64,000 nt of DNA. Origin: Buddleja alternifolia (taxonomy: Eukaryota > Streptophyta > Magnoliopsida > Lamiales > Scrophulariaceae). The DNA lies in NCBI GenBank assembly GCA_019426215.1, contig CM033403.1, positions 1,865,001-1,929,000 of the forward strand, read 5' to 3'. Every line of letters starts with the position of its first letter. Positions within the stretch are counted from its first letter, which is position 1. Shown in pieces: positions 1 to 11,329 of this stretch. The position numbers and the translations under genes were made by a program. Below the pieces are notes generated by a model, which did not search any database, was not told where the DNA came from, and worked only from the letters and a program-made list of their open reading frames with translations.

Positions 1-827
1 TCCCCTTATCACCAGCGCCGTCAGGCGCCGCCGCCGGAGCTGCGGACGTGAATCCGATGGACAAGACTGCGGCGCCAAGCGCCGTTGACGTTGTCCATCG
101 CAACTCCATCCATGACATCCGGTAAGGTGAGGAAAACGGCGAGCTCGAGGCTTATTTCAGCGACGAACAGCAGCCGGCTTCCAAGGCGATTTCCGGTCAT
201 CTTCAACGGCGAGTCGAGCCTTCAACCGGTGTGATTCCAGCGCACGCAATCGCCGGCTCACAGCGCAGTCAAAACCACACGAAATCAACCCCTTCGCAGT
301 CAAAACCAGAATGAATCCTTTCGACTCAGTTCGGTTTGTCGACTTCACCAGCGATGCAGTCTCCGACGTCTTCCACGGCCACCAATGGCCATGTCCACCG
401 GCGAACAGACGCGATTAGCCGGTTAGAGGCGGAGTTGAATATCGGGCCAAACTCGGTGATCTTCAAATTTCCATATTTGTGGATTTTCAGAAACTCGCGA
501 TATGATTTTCAAGTTCTTGAAATTCAATTTCAGCCCGATAACAGAATTGATTTCAGAAATTCATTATCCCAAAATCAATTTGCAGCAACAATTTTCAATT
601 TCAGTTTTCGCCCATTGCAAAAGAAAACAAAAACCCCTTTGCAGATTTAATAAATTTTAGAATTTTTCGATCCAATCTTTAAATTCCAAAATAACACAGC
701 AGATTTTTCGATCACAATACATATTGATTCAAAATCAATAAATACGAATTCAACACGGTATATCACATAAACATGAAGAACACGTAAATAAAATCAACGA
801 CGCGAACAAATTTGTCTCTTATACCAC
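1..827 (-). mobile_element. Leader/interior of long-LTR retrotransposon A1 (minus strand, runs off the left edge)
   Basis: On the minus strand this follows directly after an LTR end and a degenerate primer site, so it is read as the 5' leader and first internal part of an LTR retrotransposon whose remainder lies left of the window. No gag motif is visible. The first 450 bases are clearly richer in G+C than the AT-rich LTR beside them. Short open frames exist on both strands, but none matches a family I recognise. Position next to the LTR is the only real support. Confidence 0.5.
814..827 (-). other. Degenerate tRNA primer-binding site of element A1
   Basis: Read on the minus strand the bases are GTGGTATAAGAGAC, directly abutting the LTR end ...TCCCAACA. 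The plant initiator-Met primer site reads TGGTATCAGAGCC, so this is a diverged form of it. It fixes the orientation of A1 as minus. Confidence 0.6.
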
Positions 828-1621
828 TGTTGGGAATCCTGTCAAGCATGCACAGTGGAAACGAAAAACAGATCCGAATTCCCAAATCAAGATCAATTCG
901 TGGCTTTCGTCGATTTTAAACGAGAAAAAGATGAATACGAAAAATTTACCTATTCGCGTATTCAACTTTAATCCTCGCGAATCTTCAATCTTCCCCAACG
1001 GTTCAATTGTACCGTCTCTAGATCATCACGCGGGAACGGACTCCGAGAAATCTCCATCTCCAATCTCCATGGCGGCTAGCGAGACTGAGTGGATTGAGAG
1101 ATAATTTCTCTCTTTGATGTATTTCTGGTGGAAGATTTCAGAATTGTTACAACTGTGTAATCTGGCTTGTGTTGGAGGATTAAATAAATCCTCCAACTTA
1201 AGCCCACCGGATCACACACACACACCCATATAGGCCATTGGACAATCAATTGGACTATGTTGACCCAGTCAACTTAGTCCAATTAATTTAATCAATTAAT
1301 ATATAATTCAATTAAATATATATTGATTAAATCAATATTAATTAATTAATTAATCAAATAATTAATTATTATTCTAATCTAAATAATTAATTAACCTAGT
1401 CAATTAAATATTTAAACTAATTAATTTAATTTGCCATTATTTAATCCAATTAAACAACTAATTAAATTAATTTGTCAAATTAATTAATTCATCCTTCCCA
1501 AGGACAAATTACCAGAACACCCTTCAAATACAAGACTTGATTTCCCCGTCTACTCCTTTATAGCGCGACTCTCTAGGTTCGTCTCAATTGGCAATGGGAG
1601 GATACCAAAGGATGTGGGTGA

Positions 1622-3260
1622 TGGCACGAAAAATCCTTACGTGTATTAAACAGCAAGTGGACTGGTCGTGTGTAGTAATAAAGTGGACAATAAAGTCCGG
1701 GTTGTCGAACCTCAAGGACTTGTATTTTAGTTTATGATTTTAAAGAAATTGAAGAACTTAAACTAAAGCAAGAATTAACTAAAATATTATGGAAGTAAGA
1801 TATAAGAAACAAGATGTCGAAATCAAGATAGCTATGGAAGAGAGCAACTAAGACACATGTGTTGGCATAAATTAATCAATTTTCACTATAAACATGTTCT
1901 CATATTATTAGACTAATGTTGCTTTGGTGGAAAAAACCTTAAATAATTACTACCCGATGTCTCGGCTGTAATAATCCTATGATTAATTGATGGTTCTCTA
2001 GATATGTCTATCCAAGAATCTAACCAACAATCATGCATTCAAGTTCTAGAATTTCCCCGGATTAATCCGGCTAACTGCACCCGGGAATCTCTACCTATCT
2101 CTAGGGGCAATTCCCTATTTGTTACGGATTATGTGATGATCCTCTTTGCACCTTAAATTACCTTCTCTCGAACGAATAATTTAAGCAATAAATCATACAT
2201 ATGGTAGCTAAGCATATGATGCATTCAAACAAGATCAAGACACAAAGCAACAATAGAATTAATACGAAAAACACAATTTATAACTCAATTATCATAATTT
2301 AGCCTCAACATGGCCTTAGTTCGAAGAATCTATTTCATCATAAAAGATAAAAGATAGGAACTTAAATTAAGATTCATATTCATAGACAAAAACAAATCTA
2401 AATATAAGAACTCCCTCGTATTTTTGATGGTTGAACTTCGATCTTCATCTCTTCCATGCTTCTTGATTTCTTCACCTTCAAAGGTTCTTGATAATCTTCA
2501 TAACTAATCTAAGGATGATGAAGATGATGATAGGATGTGTTTAGGCTCCCCCAATGGGGAATGTGTTTTCAAGTGTGTTTGTAGGATGACATCCAATCCT
2601 CCTTTTATAGCCAAAAAAATTCACCAACCAAGAACATGTGCTTCCATTCTCTTTTCTTTCCACCTACCATTCTCTTGCTTTCCATCTACCAAGAATGTGA
2701 ACTACCATTCTCTTGTTTTCCACCTACCATTCTCTTACTTTCCTCCTACCAAGAATGTGAACTACCATTCTCTTGTTTTTCACCTACTAAGAATGGGAGC
2801 TGCCACTTTCGTATTTTCCAGCGCAGGGATAGTGTTTTATTCATAAACGTCTCCACAGACCTCCGAATTGGATGATTCAAGTCCCCATGTAAAGATAAGA
2901 CATAGATCTAAAACTTTGTAGAAGGACACATCATCAAATTCGGTCTCTAAATTTATCCAAATGGCGTTCCAACGTGGAGATTGTTTCTGATTTGGCGCCC
3001 AGGTGTGCGGAAATGGTACTAAAATATGATTTTGGCTAACTCCAGCTTGTTTCTTGCTTGTTTGGTCGTAGAGGTGTGAAACATCTTGGCCTAAACTTGT
3101 TTTACACGTCTTTTTTCAGCCCGTTCTTCGATTGTATCCATTTAAGGCCTGAAATCACTTAATGCACGAATTAAACACACAAGTGACAAAATCAAGCGAT
3201 AAATGAACCTAAAACATAAACGCAAAGGGGCTTAATAACACGTAAAAATGACTCCTATCA
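1622..3260 (-). repeat. 3' LTR of the Gypsy-type element
   Basis: 1639 bp, same length as the partner at 6064-7702. I see about nine single-base differences by eye and no indel. It contains a short internal tandem repeat at about 2640-2800, where the phrase CTACCATTCTCTTG recurs with CCAAGAATGTGAA between copies. That repeat produces meaningless open frames on the plus strand. Confidence 0.93.
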
Positions 3261-4966
3261 ACTCCCCCAAACTTATCAATTGCTTGACCTCGAGCAATAA
3301 AAGGTCTAGGGCACAAAAAACATCATCAACCAAAAGGAGAAAACAAAAACAACAAACGAACTCACTTTCGTAGAGTAAACGATTGCACTTAGCATGTGCA
3401 ACAAGCCTTTAAACCTTTGAGTTACCTCAAAGGACGAGTTATAGTCTCGTGAGGGTTTGCAGACGATATACCCACAAAATCTAACAAACTTTCAATCCCA
3501 ACCAAATGAATACATCTCAACATAATTAACAAGAATAAATGGCACAAAATCATCCTTTTACAGCTCACAAATATATATACATATCAACTACTTTTGCTCA
3601 TGTGACACCAATACTAGAAAAGACTCCATAGGGTGTAGTGAAAATAAATCTAAGGTATTATAGTCGAGAGGCATCCTTACCAAATTTTGGACATTAATCC
3701 CATATCTATCAACTTTATGATCAAACACAAAGCATAAGAATCATAGAAAATCTCATAGCCATTTAAATTTCATTATCTCAAACATTCAAACTTTCAATTC
3801 ATATGAAACTTTTCAATTAATTAACTTCATTAAGGCTAGATCATGTGCAATGTTTTATTCCATTAGGCTTTCTATGGCACCCATGTAACAAGCTTTAGAT
3901 CAATGACTCCCAAACTAGATAGTTTTGGGGCATTAAGTGTAAAGACACTCCTAAGGATTTAATCACTCGAGTGTCAAAGGCCACGAAATAAAACTAGATC
4001 TTTTAAACAATTCGCTTCTTTTTGGCTTGAGCTTAGCTCAAATTAGCAAAATAGTACAGTATATAGGCATGAAACTTTTCACCTCCAGTACGTATTAGCC
4101 TGACCAATTTTGGTCATACCAAAATTCAACCTTTTTAATTCATTGTTTAGCATAAAAAATTAACTATTCAACTTATAACCGTATGAGAAATCTAAGTTAA
4201 TATTTTTGGGAAAAATTCCTTAAGTGTCTCAAGATGGTTATCCTCTCAACTCCTCTACCTTCGATTTATGTGCATTGTGAATCATCTAAGAAATCAATCC
4301 TAGTCAAGGATCTCCATGAGCAATTTCAAAGATATATATGTTCATTTAAATTCAAATTATTTCAAAAAATCATGCCATTTTTTAAAGTTAATCAATTTAA
4401 ATGCATCAATTGGAAGGACAAAAAAAAAACCATGCTTGATTTTCTCAACATAAACACATATAAACATGATAGCATACAAATTCCCCCAAACTTGAGCTAA
4501 ACGAGGTACACATGACATGACAAAAATAGCAAACACATGGTGATCAATCATATGAATGTATTAAAACCACAAAGTACTACCCACATATACCCCCAAACTT
4601 AAACTCAACATTGTCCCCAATGTTGTCTCACATAAACGCATGCAAAAGGTATAAGAGTACTTACAATCAAGGATTGGTGAAAAAAATCCTTCATCACAAA
4701 TATGTTCCAAATCAAACTCATCTCATCAAAATAGGCCTCTCAAAACAACGGGAAATTGCTACTAACATGTTCAACATACTTATCAAACAAACCATCAAGC
4801 ATATTAAAACACATGTCAAAAGTGCATGCTTAGACAAAACAAATAAAACAAAAAGCAAAAACAAAAAAAGAAAGAAAAAAAACAAAAGAAAACTCACAAA
4901 GCTTGGGTTGCCTCCCAAGAAGCGCTCTTTTAAAGTCACTAGCTTGACTTTATGTAAGAGATTGGC
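3261..4966 (-). other. Non-coding 3' part of the Gypsy-type element with polypurine tract
   Basis: About 1.7 kb between the element's ORF and its 3' LTR. It is AT-rich with many stops in all frames. At 3261-3275 the minus strand carries the polypurine tract (AGTTTGGGGGAGT) right against the LTR. A conserved-type hairpin lies at 4902-4919. Nothing else is recognised. Confidence 0.75.
4902..4919 (-). other. CTTGGG-loop-CCCAAG hairpin downstream of the ORF
   Basis: The minus strand reads CTTGGGAGGCAACCCAAG, a perfect 6-bp stem with loop AGGCAA, about 50 bases after the ORF's stop. From memory, GGGAGGCAACCC-type motifs recur at the end of the coding part of plant Gypsy elements of the Tat/Athila group. 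A role in RNA processing or packaging is only inference. Confidence 0.6.
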
Positions 4967-5926
4967 TTAAGGCGGTTTATGTATGAATGCCTTATTTGTT
5001 CTCCAATCCACTATTGGGTATCGCTTCAACCTTTTGCCCTTTGTAGTGAAGATTGACCAATTATTTGTGATACATATCCTAGGGTTAGACCAAGCAATCA
5101 TCCACTCACGAGTTTTTTTATGGTCCCTCAATACCTCTATTACCTTTTCTTCCTCATGCTCCAGATGGTGGTGCAGATTTTTCTCCAAGCTAGAGATAAT
5201 GTCTCGTTTTTCTTCACCAATCACCTTGACATATTTCAGCTCCATCATGTATGGATGTTGAAGATTATTGGCTCGTTTTTCATGAAAGTGCTCAACACAA
5301 AAAGGATCAAAAACATCAATGTGTAAGGACAAATCAAAATCAATTAGATGCTCAAAAACCTCATAGTTATCGAAATTAACCATATCATCTCCTACATTCA
5401 ATAACAACTTACCATCGTCGGCATCAAATACCGATTTACCTGTGGCTAGGGAAGAAAGTAAAGAAATGTCAACACCCTCAGAAAGGATAGGAGTCGAATG
5501 CTCATCGTTGGAGGAATCTGCTTTCGAATTTTCCAACTTCATTTCATTCAACATTACGGTGTTGAATTCCTCCTTTTGATCTATCTCAGTGGTACCAAGC
5601 AATGCCCATGGTACTTTCTCAGATATGTCGCTCGTTAGTTGCTTGAGTTGATGATTCATCTCCTTCATTTCCCGCCGTGCGTCCTTCATCATAAAGTGGA
5701 GCTCTCCAATGGTGTTATCAAGTTGTTCCTCTGGAGTAGGAATTTTTTCTTGGTAATGTTGTGGAAAGAACCCTTGTGCATAACACGCTTCAATGACGTT
5801 TTGCAGCCATAATTGATTCTCCGGTAGTGTCATATCAGGAAAATTGCTATCCTTTGCGAATTGAATGACGCTTTGCAGCCATAATTGATTCTCCGGAAGG
5901 GTCATATCTGGAAAATTTCTAGCCAT
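4967..5926 (-). CDS. 319-aa protein of unknown function, sole ORF of the non-autonomous Gypsy-type element
   Basis: Starts at an ATG (5924-5926) about 110 bases after the primer site, the position where gag would begin. The N-terminus holds a near-perfect duplication: the 17-residue phrase NFPDMTLPENQLWLQ(S/N)VI at residues 4-20 and again at 28-44. A helical, charged stretch with coiled-coil character follows (about residues 75-110, MMKDARREMKEMNHQLKQL), then an acidic middle and a basic tail rich in Trp and Lys. There is no CCHC zinc knuckle, protease triad or polymerase motif. The frame is intact in a very young insertion, so it may be expressed. It could be a gag remnant that binds element RNA or a captured unrelated gene; I do not recognise the family. 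Confidence 0.7.
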   Translation of the reverse strand: MARNFPDMTLPENQLWLQSVIQFAKDSNFPDMTLPENQLWLQNVIEACYAQGFFPQHYQEKIPTPEEQLDNTIGELHFMMKDARREMKEMNHQLKQLTSDISEKVPWALLGTTEIDQKEEFNTVMLNEMKLENSKADSSNDEHSTPILSEGVDISLLSSLATGKSVFDADDGKLLLNVGDDMVNFDNYEVFEHLIDFDLSLHIDVFDPFCVEHFHEKRANNLQHPYMMELKYVKVIGEEKRDIISSLEKNLHHHLEHEEEKVIEVLRDHKKTREWMIAWSNPRICITNNWSIFTTKGKRLKRYPIVDWRTNKAFIHKPP

Positions 5927-6039
5927 TGCGAGCTAAGAGTGTAAGAAAAAAAATAAAAATAATAATAATAAAAAAAATTAATAAAAATAAAATAAATACT
6001 TAAAACTTGCAATAAAATCAAAAACTAAAATTAAACAAG

Positions 6040-6057
6040 TCCCCGGCAACGGCGCCA
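6040..6057 (-). other. tRNA-Asp primer-binding site
   Basis: The minus strand reads TGGCGCCGTTGCCGGGGA, complementary to the 3' end of plant tRNA-Asp(GTC), six bases inside the 5' LTR. The match is seen in the sequence; the tRNA assignment is from knowledge of that tRNA's acceptor end. Confidence 0.88.
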
Positions 6058-6063
6058 AAAACT

Positions 6064-7702
6064 TGGCACGAAAAATTCTTACGTGTATTAAACAGCAAGT
6101 GGACTGGTCGTGTGTAGTAATAAAGTGGACAATAAAGTCCGGGTTGTCGAACCTCAAGGACTTGTATTTTAGTTTATGATTTTAAAGAAATTGAAGAACT
6201 TAAACTAAAGCAAGAATTAACTAAAATATTATGGAAGTAAGATATAAGAAACAAGATGTCGAAATCAAGATAGCTATGGAAGAGAGCAACTAAGACACAT
6301 GTGTTGGCATAAATTAATCAATTTTCACTATAAACATGTTCTCATATTATTAGACTAATGTTGCTTTGGTGGAAAAAACCTTAAATAATTACTACCCGAT
6401 GTCTCGGCTGTAATAATCCTATGATTAATTGATGGTTCTCTAGATATGTCTATCCGAGAATCTAACCAACAATCATGCATTCAAGTTCTAGAATTTCCCC
6501 GGATTAATCCGGCTAACTGCACCCGGGAATCTCTACCTATCTCTAGGGGCAATTCCCTATTTGTTACGGATTATGTGATGATCCTCTTTGCACCTTAAAT
6601 TACCTTCTCTCGAACGAATAATTTAAGCAATAAATCATGCATATGGTAGCTAAGCATATGATGCATTCAAACAAGATCAAGACACAAAGCAACAATAGAA
6701 TTAATACGAAAAACACAATTTATAACTCAATTATCATAATTTAGCCTCAACATGGCCTTAGTTCGAAGAATCTATTTCATCATAAAAGATAAAAGATAGG
6801 AACTTAAATTAAGATTCATATTCATAGACAAAAACAAATCTAAATATAAGAACTCCCTCGTATTTTTGATGGTTGAACTTCGATCTTCATCTCTTCCATG
6901 CTTCTTGATTTCTTCACCTTCAAAAGTTCTTGATAATCTTCATAACTAATCTAAGGATGATGAAGATGATGATAGGATGTGTTTAGGCTCCCCCAATGGG
7001 GAATGTGTTTTCAAGTGTGTTTGTAGGATGACATCCAATCCTCCTTTTATAGCCAAAAAAATTCACCAACCAAGAACATGTGCTTCCATTCTCTTTTCTT
7101 TCCACCTACCATTCTCTTGCTTTCCATCTACCAAGAATGTGAACTACCATTCTCTTGTTTTCCACCTACCATTCTCTTACTTTTCTCCTACCAAGAATGT
7201 GAACTACCATTCTCTTGTTTTTCACCTACTAAGAATGGGAGCTGCCACTTTCGTATTTTCCAGCGCAGGGATAGTGTTTTATTCATAAACGTCTCCACAG
7301 ACCTCCGAATTGGATGATTCAAGTCCCCATGTAAATATAAGACATAGATCTAAAACTTTGTAGAAGGACACGTCATCAAATTCGGTCTCTAAATTTATCC
7401 AAATGGCGTTCCAACGTGGAGATTGTTTCTGATTTGGCGCCCAGGTGTGCGGAAATGGTACTAAAATATGATTTTGGCTAACTCCAGCTTGTTTCTTGCT
7501 TGTTTGGTCGTAGAGGTGTGAAACATCTTGGCCTAAACTTGTTTTATACGTCTTTTTTCAGCCCGTTCTTCGATTGTATCCATTTAAGGCCTGAAATCAC
7601 TTAATGCACGAATTAAACACACAAGTGACAAAATCAAGCGATAAATGAACTTAAAACATAAACGCAAAGGGGCTTAATAACACGTAAAAATGACTCCTAT
7701 CA
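6064..7702 (-). repeat. 5' LTR of the Gypsy-type element
   Basis: Partner of the repeat at 1622-3260, 1639 bp, nearly identical, followed on the plus strand by GGTGA (7703-7707), the second copy of the target duplication. Promoter elements would lie here in the minus direction; I did not identify a convincing TATA box. Confidence 0.93.
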
Positions 7703-8607
7703 GGTGACACTTAGCCAGCACCGTGGCCCCACATCGTAGCCCAACTGAGTACGAAATGATTATATCATTACGAACCTCTAGATTATGATACCGTATGAGT
7801 ATAAGCCCTTCATTGACGTATCCCGATCGAGTGAGAGTCATGGAATATGTCAAATTCACAGGACTCGATACTATGCTAAAGAATCATAGTAATATGAGAT
7901 TACTAAACACGAGTTAGTTCATCAGCTCTGGCCAGAGACTTTCAATCTCATTTACCTATAATCGCATATGATACTTCTCGTTTACTTTCGAGACAGTGAA
8001 TACCTTCTTGGTAATCACCTCACATGCTATTTGCCCATTGGAACGGATTTCGAGGCTGACCCCACCTTTCAACGGGTGATTTGGGTCTAACTACTCTAGT
8101 GACAGAATCCAACGTCACAAGCACACTGTGACCGTAACTCCTCAAGTCTAAGGCTCACGCATACCTTCATAATCAGTAATCCAATCATTGACAGTCATTG
8201 AGTGAAAACCCATGTGATCGGATTACTACGAGCCGTGTTCAAATACACTAATCCCATTAATGTATCTATGACACAAACTCCCACTATCCCATAGTGTTCG
8301 ACTGACACTCGTTTGTCAGAGCATGTGTCATACAAGTCCATACGAATCTCAATGCTCAATTGAGATTCTCCGACTTGCGAACGATTTAAGTGATCAAGTA
8401 CCAAACCCTTCTAATGCCCATCTCCTTAAGGAGTGCGAAGGTTTGCCTTGACACACATGGACTACTTGTTCATTTAAAACTTTATAGATGTCATCAAGAA
8501 TTATACGAATAACATATTGATGCCTTTATATTAATTACAGGTTGTACAATATAAACTTGTGCCTTATATTCTAACTCCTCGTTGGCATCGAGGGCACATT
8601 CCCAACA

Positions 8608-10193
8608 ACGAGTTTACGGTGACAATCAGTAACACGACAATGTATGCTGTGAAATGCAAAAATAGTTGCCCTTTTAAACTGCGGGGGAGTTTGATTAAGA
8701 AATATGATTTTTGGAAAATTACAAGGTATGAAGGAGGGCCACATGATTGTCTCTACGAGGATGTGTCCGATAACCACGGTAACTTGGATACAAACATGAT
8801 CGCACATGAACTTATTGAAGAAGTTCAGAAGGAACCATCATATAAGATCAAGCGAATTGCACTGTTGGCGAAGATAAAATGGGATTATGATATTTCATAT
8901 GGGAAGGCTTGATACAGTTTGCGACGTGCAAATGAGATTGTATACGAAACTTGGGAGAATTCCTTTACATGGTTGCCAGGGTTTTTGGGAGCTATCCAGA
9001 AGTGGAATCCGGGCACAGTTGTTGAATGGCAACACAAAAGACCCAATCAAAATCCAAAAATGCTGAAATTTCTGTTTTGGGCGTTCAAGTCATGTATAGA
9101 TGGATTCCAACATTGTCGCAGAGTCATATGTGTTGACGAGACTTATTTGTACGCACGCCACAAGGCTAAGTTGTTGATCGCATCAACAATAGATGGAAAT
9201 CACAATATTTTGCCTCTTGCATTTGCAGTTGTTGACAATGAATCGAATGAGTCTTGGTTATGGTTCCTGAATTTGGTAAGCAAACATTTTGTTCCTAGTG
9301 GTGAAGGTGTTTGCCTTATTTCTGATCATCACAATGACTTATTAAACGCTACTCGGTATTTGCCCGCGTTTTCCCCTCCTCTTGGAGCTCATAGATTTTG
9401 CCTATGACATGTGACTTCAAACTTTAACAGTTAATTTAAAAATAAAGTTATGAAGGAACTATGTTATGCGGCAGGTATGACACATAACATCTGAAAATTT
9501 GACAATGCAATGGAAGCTATAAAAAGGATGTGGTTGCGTTCAATTATTTGAAAGGCATCCCACAAGAAAAGTGGACATTGGCATATGATGGAGGGATGCG
9601 ATGGCATTATGACGACGAACATGGGAGAAAGCTTAAATAACGTGTTGAAAGGTACGCGACATCTTCCACCACAAGCTATTGTTGAGTGCACATTTTATCG
9701 TACTGTAGAATATTTTTTTAATCGAATGCAAACAGCTTTGGCAATGAGGGAACAACCTATGACGACATATGCATATGCCATGTACAATGAATGGACCCAA
9801 AAATCCCAACACCACAACATAGCAGTTTTTGCTTGGACGCAAAAACTTGACCAAGTTAAAACACCCCGACAAATCGGGTTTGGTAATCATACTTATGTCG
9901 TCCAAATCAAAGATAAATATTGCTCTTGTGGAAAATGGACGCTTCATCGAATTCCATGTTCAACTGCGATTAAGATATGCAGTAAATTAAACATTAGGCC
10001 ATCTTCATTGGTTGAAAAATATTACCTCGTCGATGAGTATTTGAAAACATATCAATGGATGTTCTATCCGTTGTTTGACAAATATCATTGGGATACTCCC
10101 AAATTTGAGTTGGTCCATGATCCTGATCTGAGGAAGCAACCAAGGGTAGGCCGATATAAGAGTACTCGCATTCCCAATGAGATGGACTGGTAG
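8608..10193 (+). pseudogene. MULE (MuDR-type) transposase, broken
   Basis: Translated fragments follow a MULE transposase in order: N-terminal zinc-finger-like part (CPFKLRGS), the HELIEEVQKEPSYKIK segment, catalytic core with ICVDETYLYARHKAKL and VCLISDHHNDLL carrying two core aspartates, the MTTNMGESLNNVLKG segment, and a C-terminal SWIM-type motif CSCGKWTLHRIPCSTA. The SWIM histidine (CxH) is replaced by Thr. In-frame stops at 8910-8912 and 9405-9407, further stops to about 9500, and a one-base shift near 9607 destroy the frame. Several stops sit where Trp or Arg is usual, consistent with TGG or CGA changing to TGA. The 5' end was cut by retroelement A1, whose LTR ends at 8607. Confidence 0.88.
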
Positions 10194-10234
10194 CCCAGAC
10201 GGTGAATTTTTCCTTGTTTTTTTATTGTTGTATT

Positions 10235-11260
10235 TTATTTTATTTTTGAATAAATAAAGGCTTTTTCTTTGTTTCCGTCTCATTTTTCTCCCTTTTTCGT
10301 GCTTTTGGGTTTGACTTGAACATAAAAATTGTAGATTTACATATAAAATTCGTAAAATAGCAAGAATTGGCTCGTTTCGATGCCCAGGTCAACAAATACG
10401 ACATTGCAAAAAAAAATAAATAAAAAAACAGGTTTTTTTTGAACAAATAATGACTTTTTCTTTGTTTCTGGCTCATTTTTCTCCCTATTTCGTGCATTTT
10501 TGGGTTTCGACTTGAACACAAAAATTGTAGATTTACATATAAACTTCGTACAACAGAAAGAATTGGCTCGTTTCGATGCTCGGGTCAACAAATACAAATG
10601 AAAAAAAAATTAAAAAAAAACAGTTTTTTTTGAACAAATAATGACTTTTTCTTTGTTTCCGGCTAATTTTTCTCCCTTTTCGTACATTTTCGGGTTTCGA
10701 CTTGAACATAAAAATTGTAGATTTACATATAAACTTCGTAAAACAGCAAGAATTGGCTCGTTTCGATGCCCGTGTCAACAAATACGGCATGGCAAAAAAA
10801 ATAAAACAACAAGAATTGGCTCGTTTCAATGCCCGGGTCAACAAATATGGCATGGCAAAACAAATAAAAAAAACAATTTTTTTTGAACAAAAATGACTTT
10901 TTCTTTGTTTCATGCTCATTTTTCTCCCTTTTTCGTGCATTTTTGTGATTCGACTTGAACATAAAAATTGTAGATTTACATATAAAATTCATAAAACAGC
11001 AAGAATTGGCTCGTCTTGATGCCCGGGGTCAACAAATATGACATGGTAAAAAAAAATAAAAAAACCAATTTTTTTGAACAAATAATGACTTTTTCTTTGT
11101 TTCCGGCTCATTTTTCTCCCTTTTTAGTGCATTTTCGGGTTTCGACTTGAACATAAAAATTGTAGATTTACAAATAAATTTCATAGAATAGCAACAATTG
11201 GCTCGTTTCGATGCCCGAGTCAACACATACAACAAGGCAAAAAAAAAAATAGTAGTTTTT
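10235..11260. repeat. Tandem array, about 190-bp unit, five copies
   Basis: Copies begin with GACTTTTTCTTTGTTTCC or a close variant at about 10258, 10447, 10638, 10893 and 11086. Each contains CATAAAAATTGTAGATTTAC and AAGAATTGGCTCGTTTCGAT and ends in an A-rich run. The third copy is about 65 bp longer because the AAGAATTGGCTCG...GGCATGGC part is duplicated inside it. The array separates the convergent 3' ends of the transposase and PMD genes. Open frames inside it, on either strand, are repeat artefacts. Confidence 0.9.
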
Positions 11261-11329
11261 GACTAAAATACAAACCGACAAACTAAACTACTCATGTGGC
11301 CACGTGCCCCGATGTCCCTCTATGCCACA

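Larger units (their letters stand above)
1622..7702 (-). mobile_element. Young non-autonomous Gypsy-type LTR retrotransposon (LARD-like), complete
   Basis: Two 1639-bp direct repeats (1622-3260, 6064-7702) flank a 2.8-kb interior. Both begin TG and end CA, and the whole is bounded by the 5-bp target duplication GGTGA. On the minus strand the 5' LTR (right copy) is followed by a primer site matching plant tRNA-Asp, and the 3' LTR (left copy) is preceded by a G-rich polypurine tract. The interior has one ORF and no protease, reverse transcriptase, RNase H or integrase, so the element must be moved by proteins supplied in trans. The primer site and LTR type point to the Tat/Athila branch of Gypsy. 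The solo LTR at 32752-34709 is a distant relative: both share a block containing GGTTCGACAACCCGGACTTT near one end. Confidence 0.93.
828..8607 (-). mobile_element. Long terminal repeat A1, split by a later Gypsy-type insertion
   Basis: The plus strand begins TGTTGGGAATCC at 828 and ends ATTCCCAACA at 8607, an inverted terminal pair typical of LTRs. The LTR is interrupted by an element at 1622-7702 flanked by GGTGA (1617-1621 and 7703-7707). Without that insert and one copy of the duplication it is about 1.69 kb. The right half (7703-8607) is similar to the diverged fragment at 29000-30198 and to LTR A2 at 59952-63051. The A1 element itself landed inside a MULE transposase gene, which resumes at 8608. 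The target duplication cannot be checked because the far LTR is outside the window. Confidence 0.8.

Noticed and set aside
2535..2875. Plus-strand frames repeated at 6977-7317
   Set aside because: They lie in the LTRs of the Gypsy-type element and arise from a short tandem repeat; duplicated because the LTR is duplicated.
4718..4939. 73-codon minus frame with a run of Phe and Leu resembling a membrane segment
   Set aside because: It is produced by an A-rich tract (plus strand) in the non-coding tail of the Gypsy-type element.
10240..11235. Several overlapping frames of 60-135 codons on both strands
   Set aside because: Products of the 190-bp tandem array, with the same peptide repeated; no independent support.
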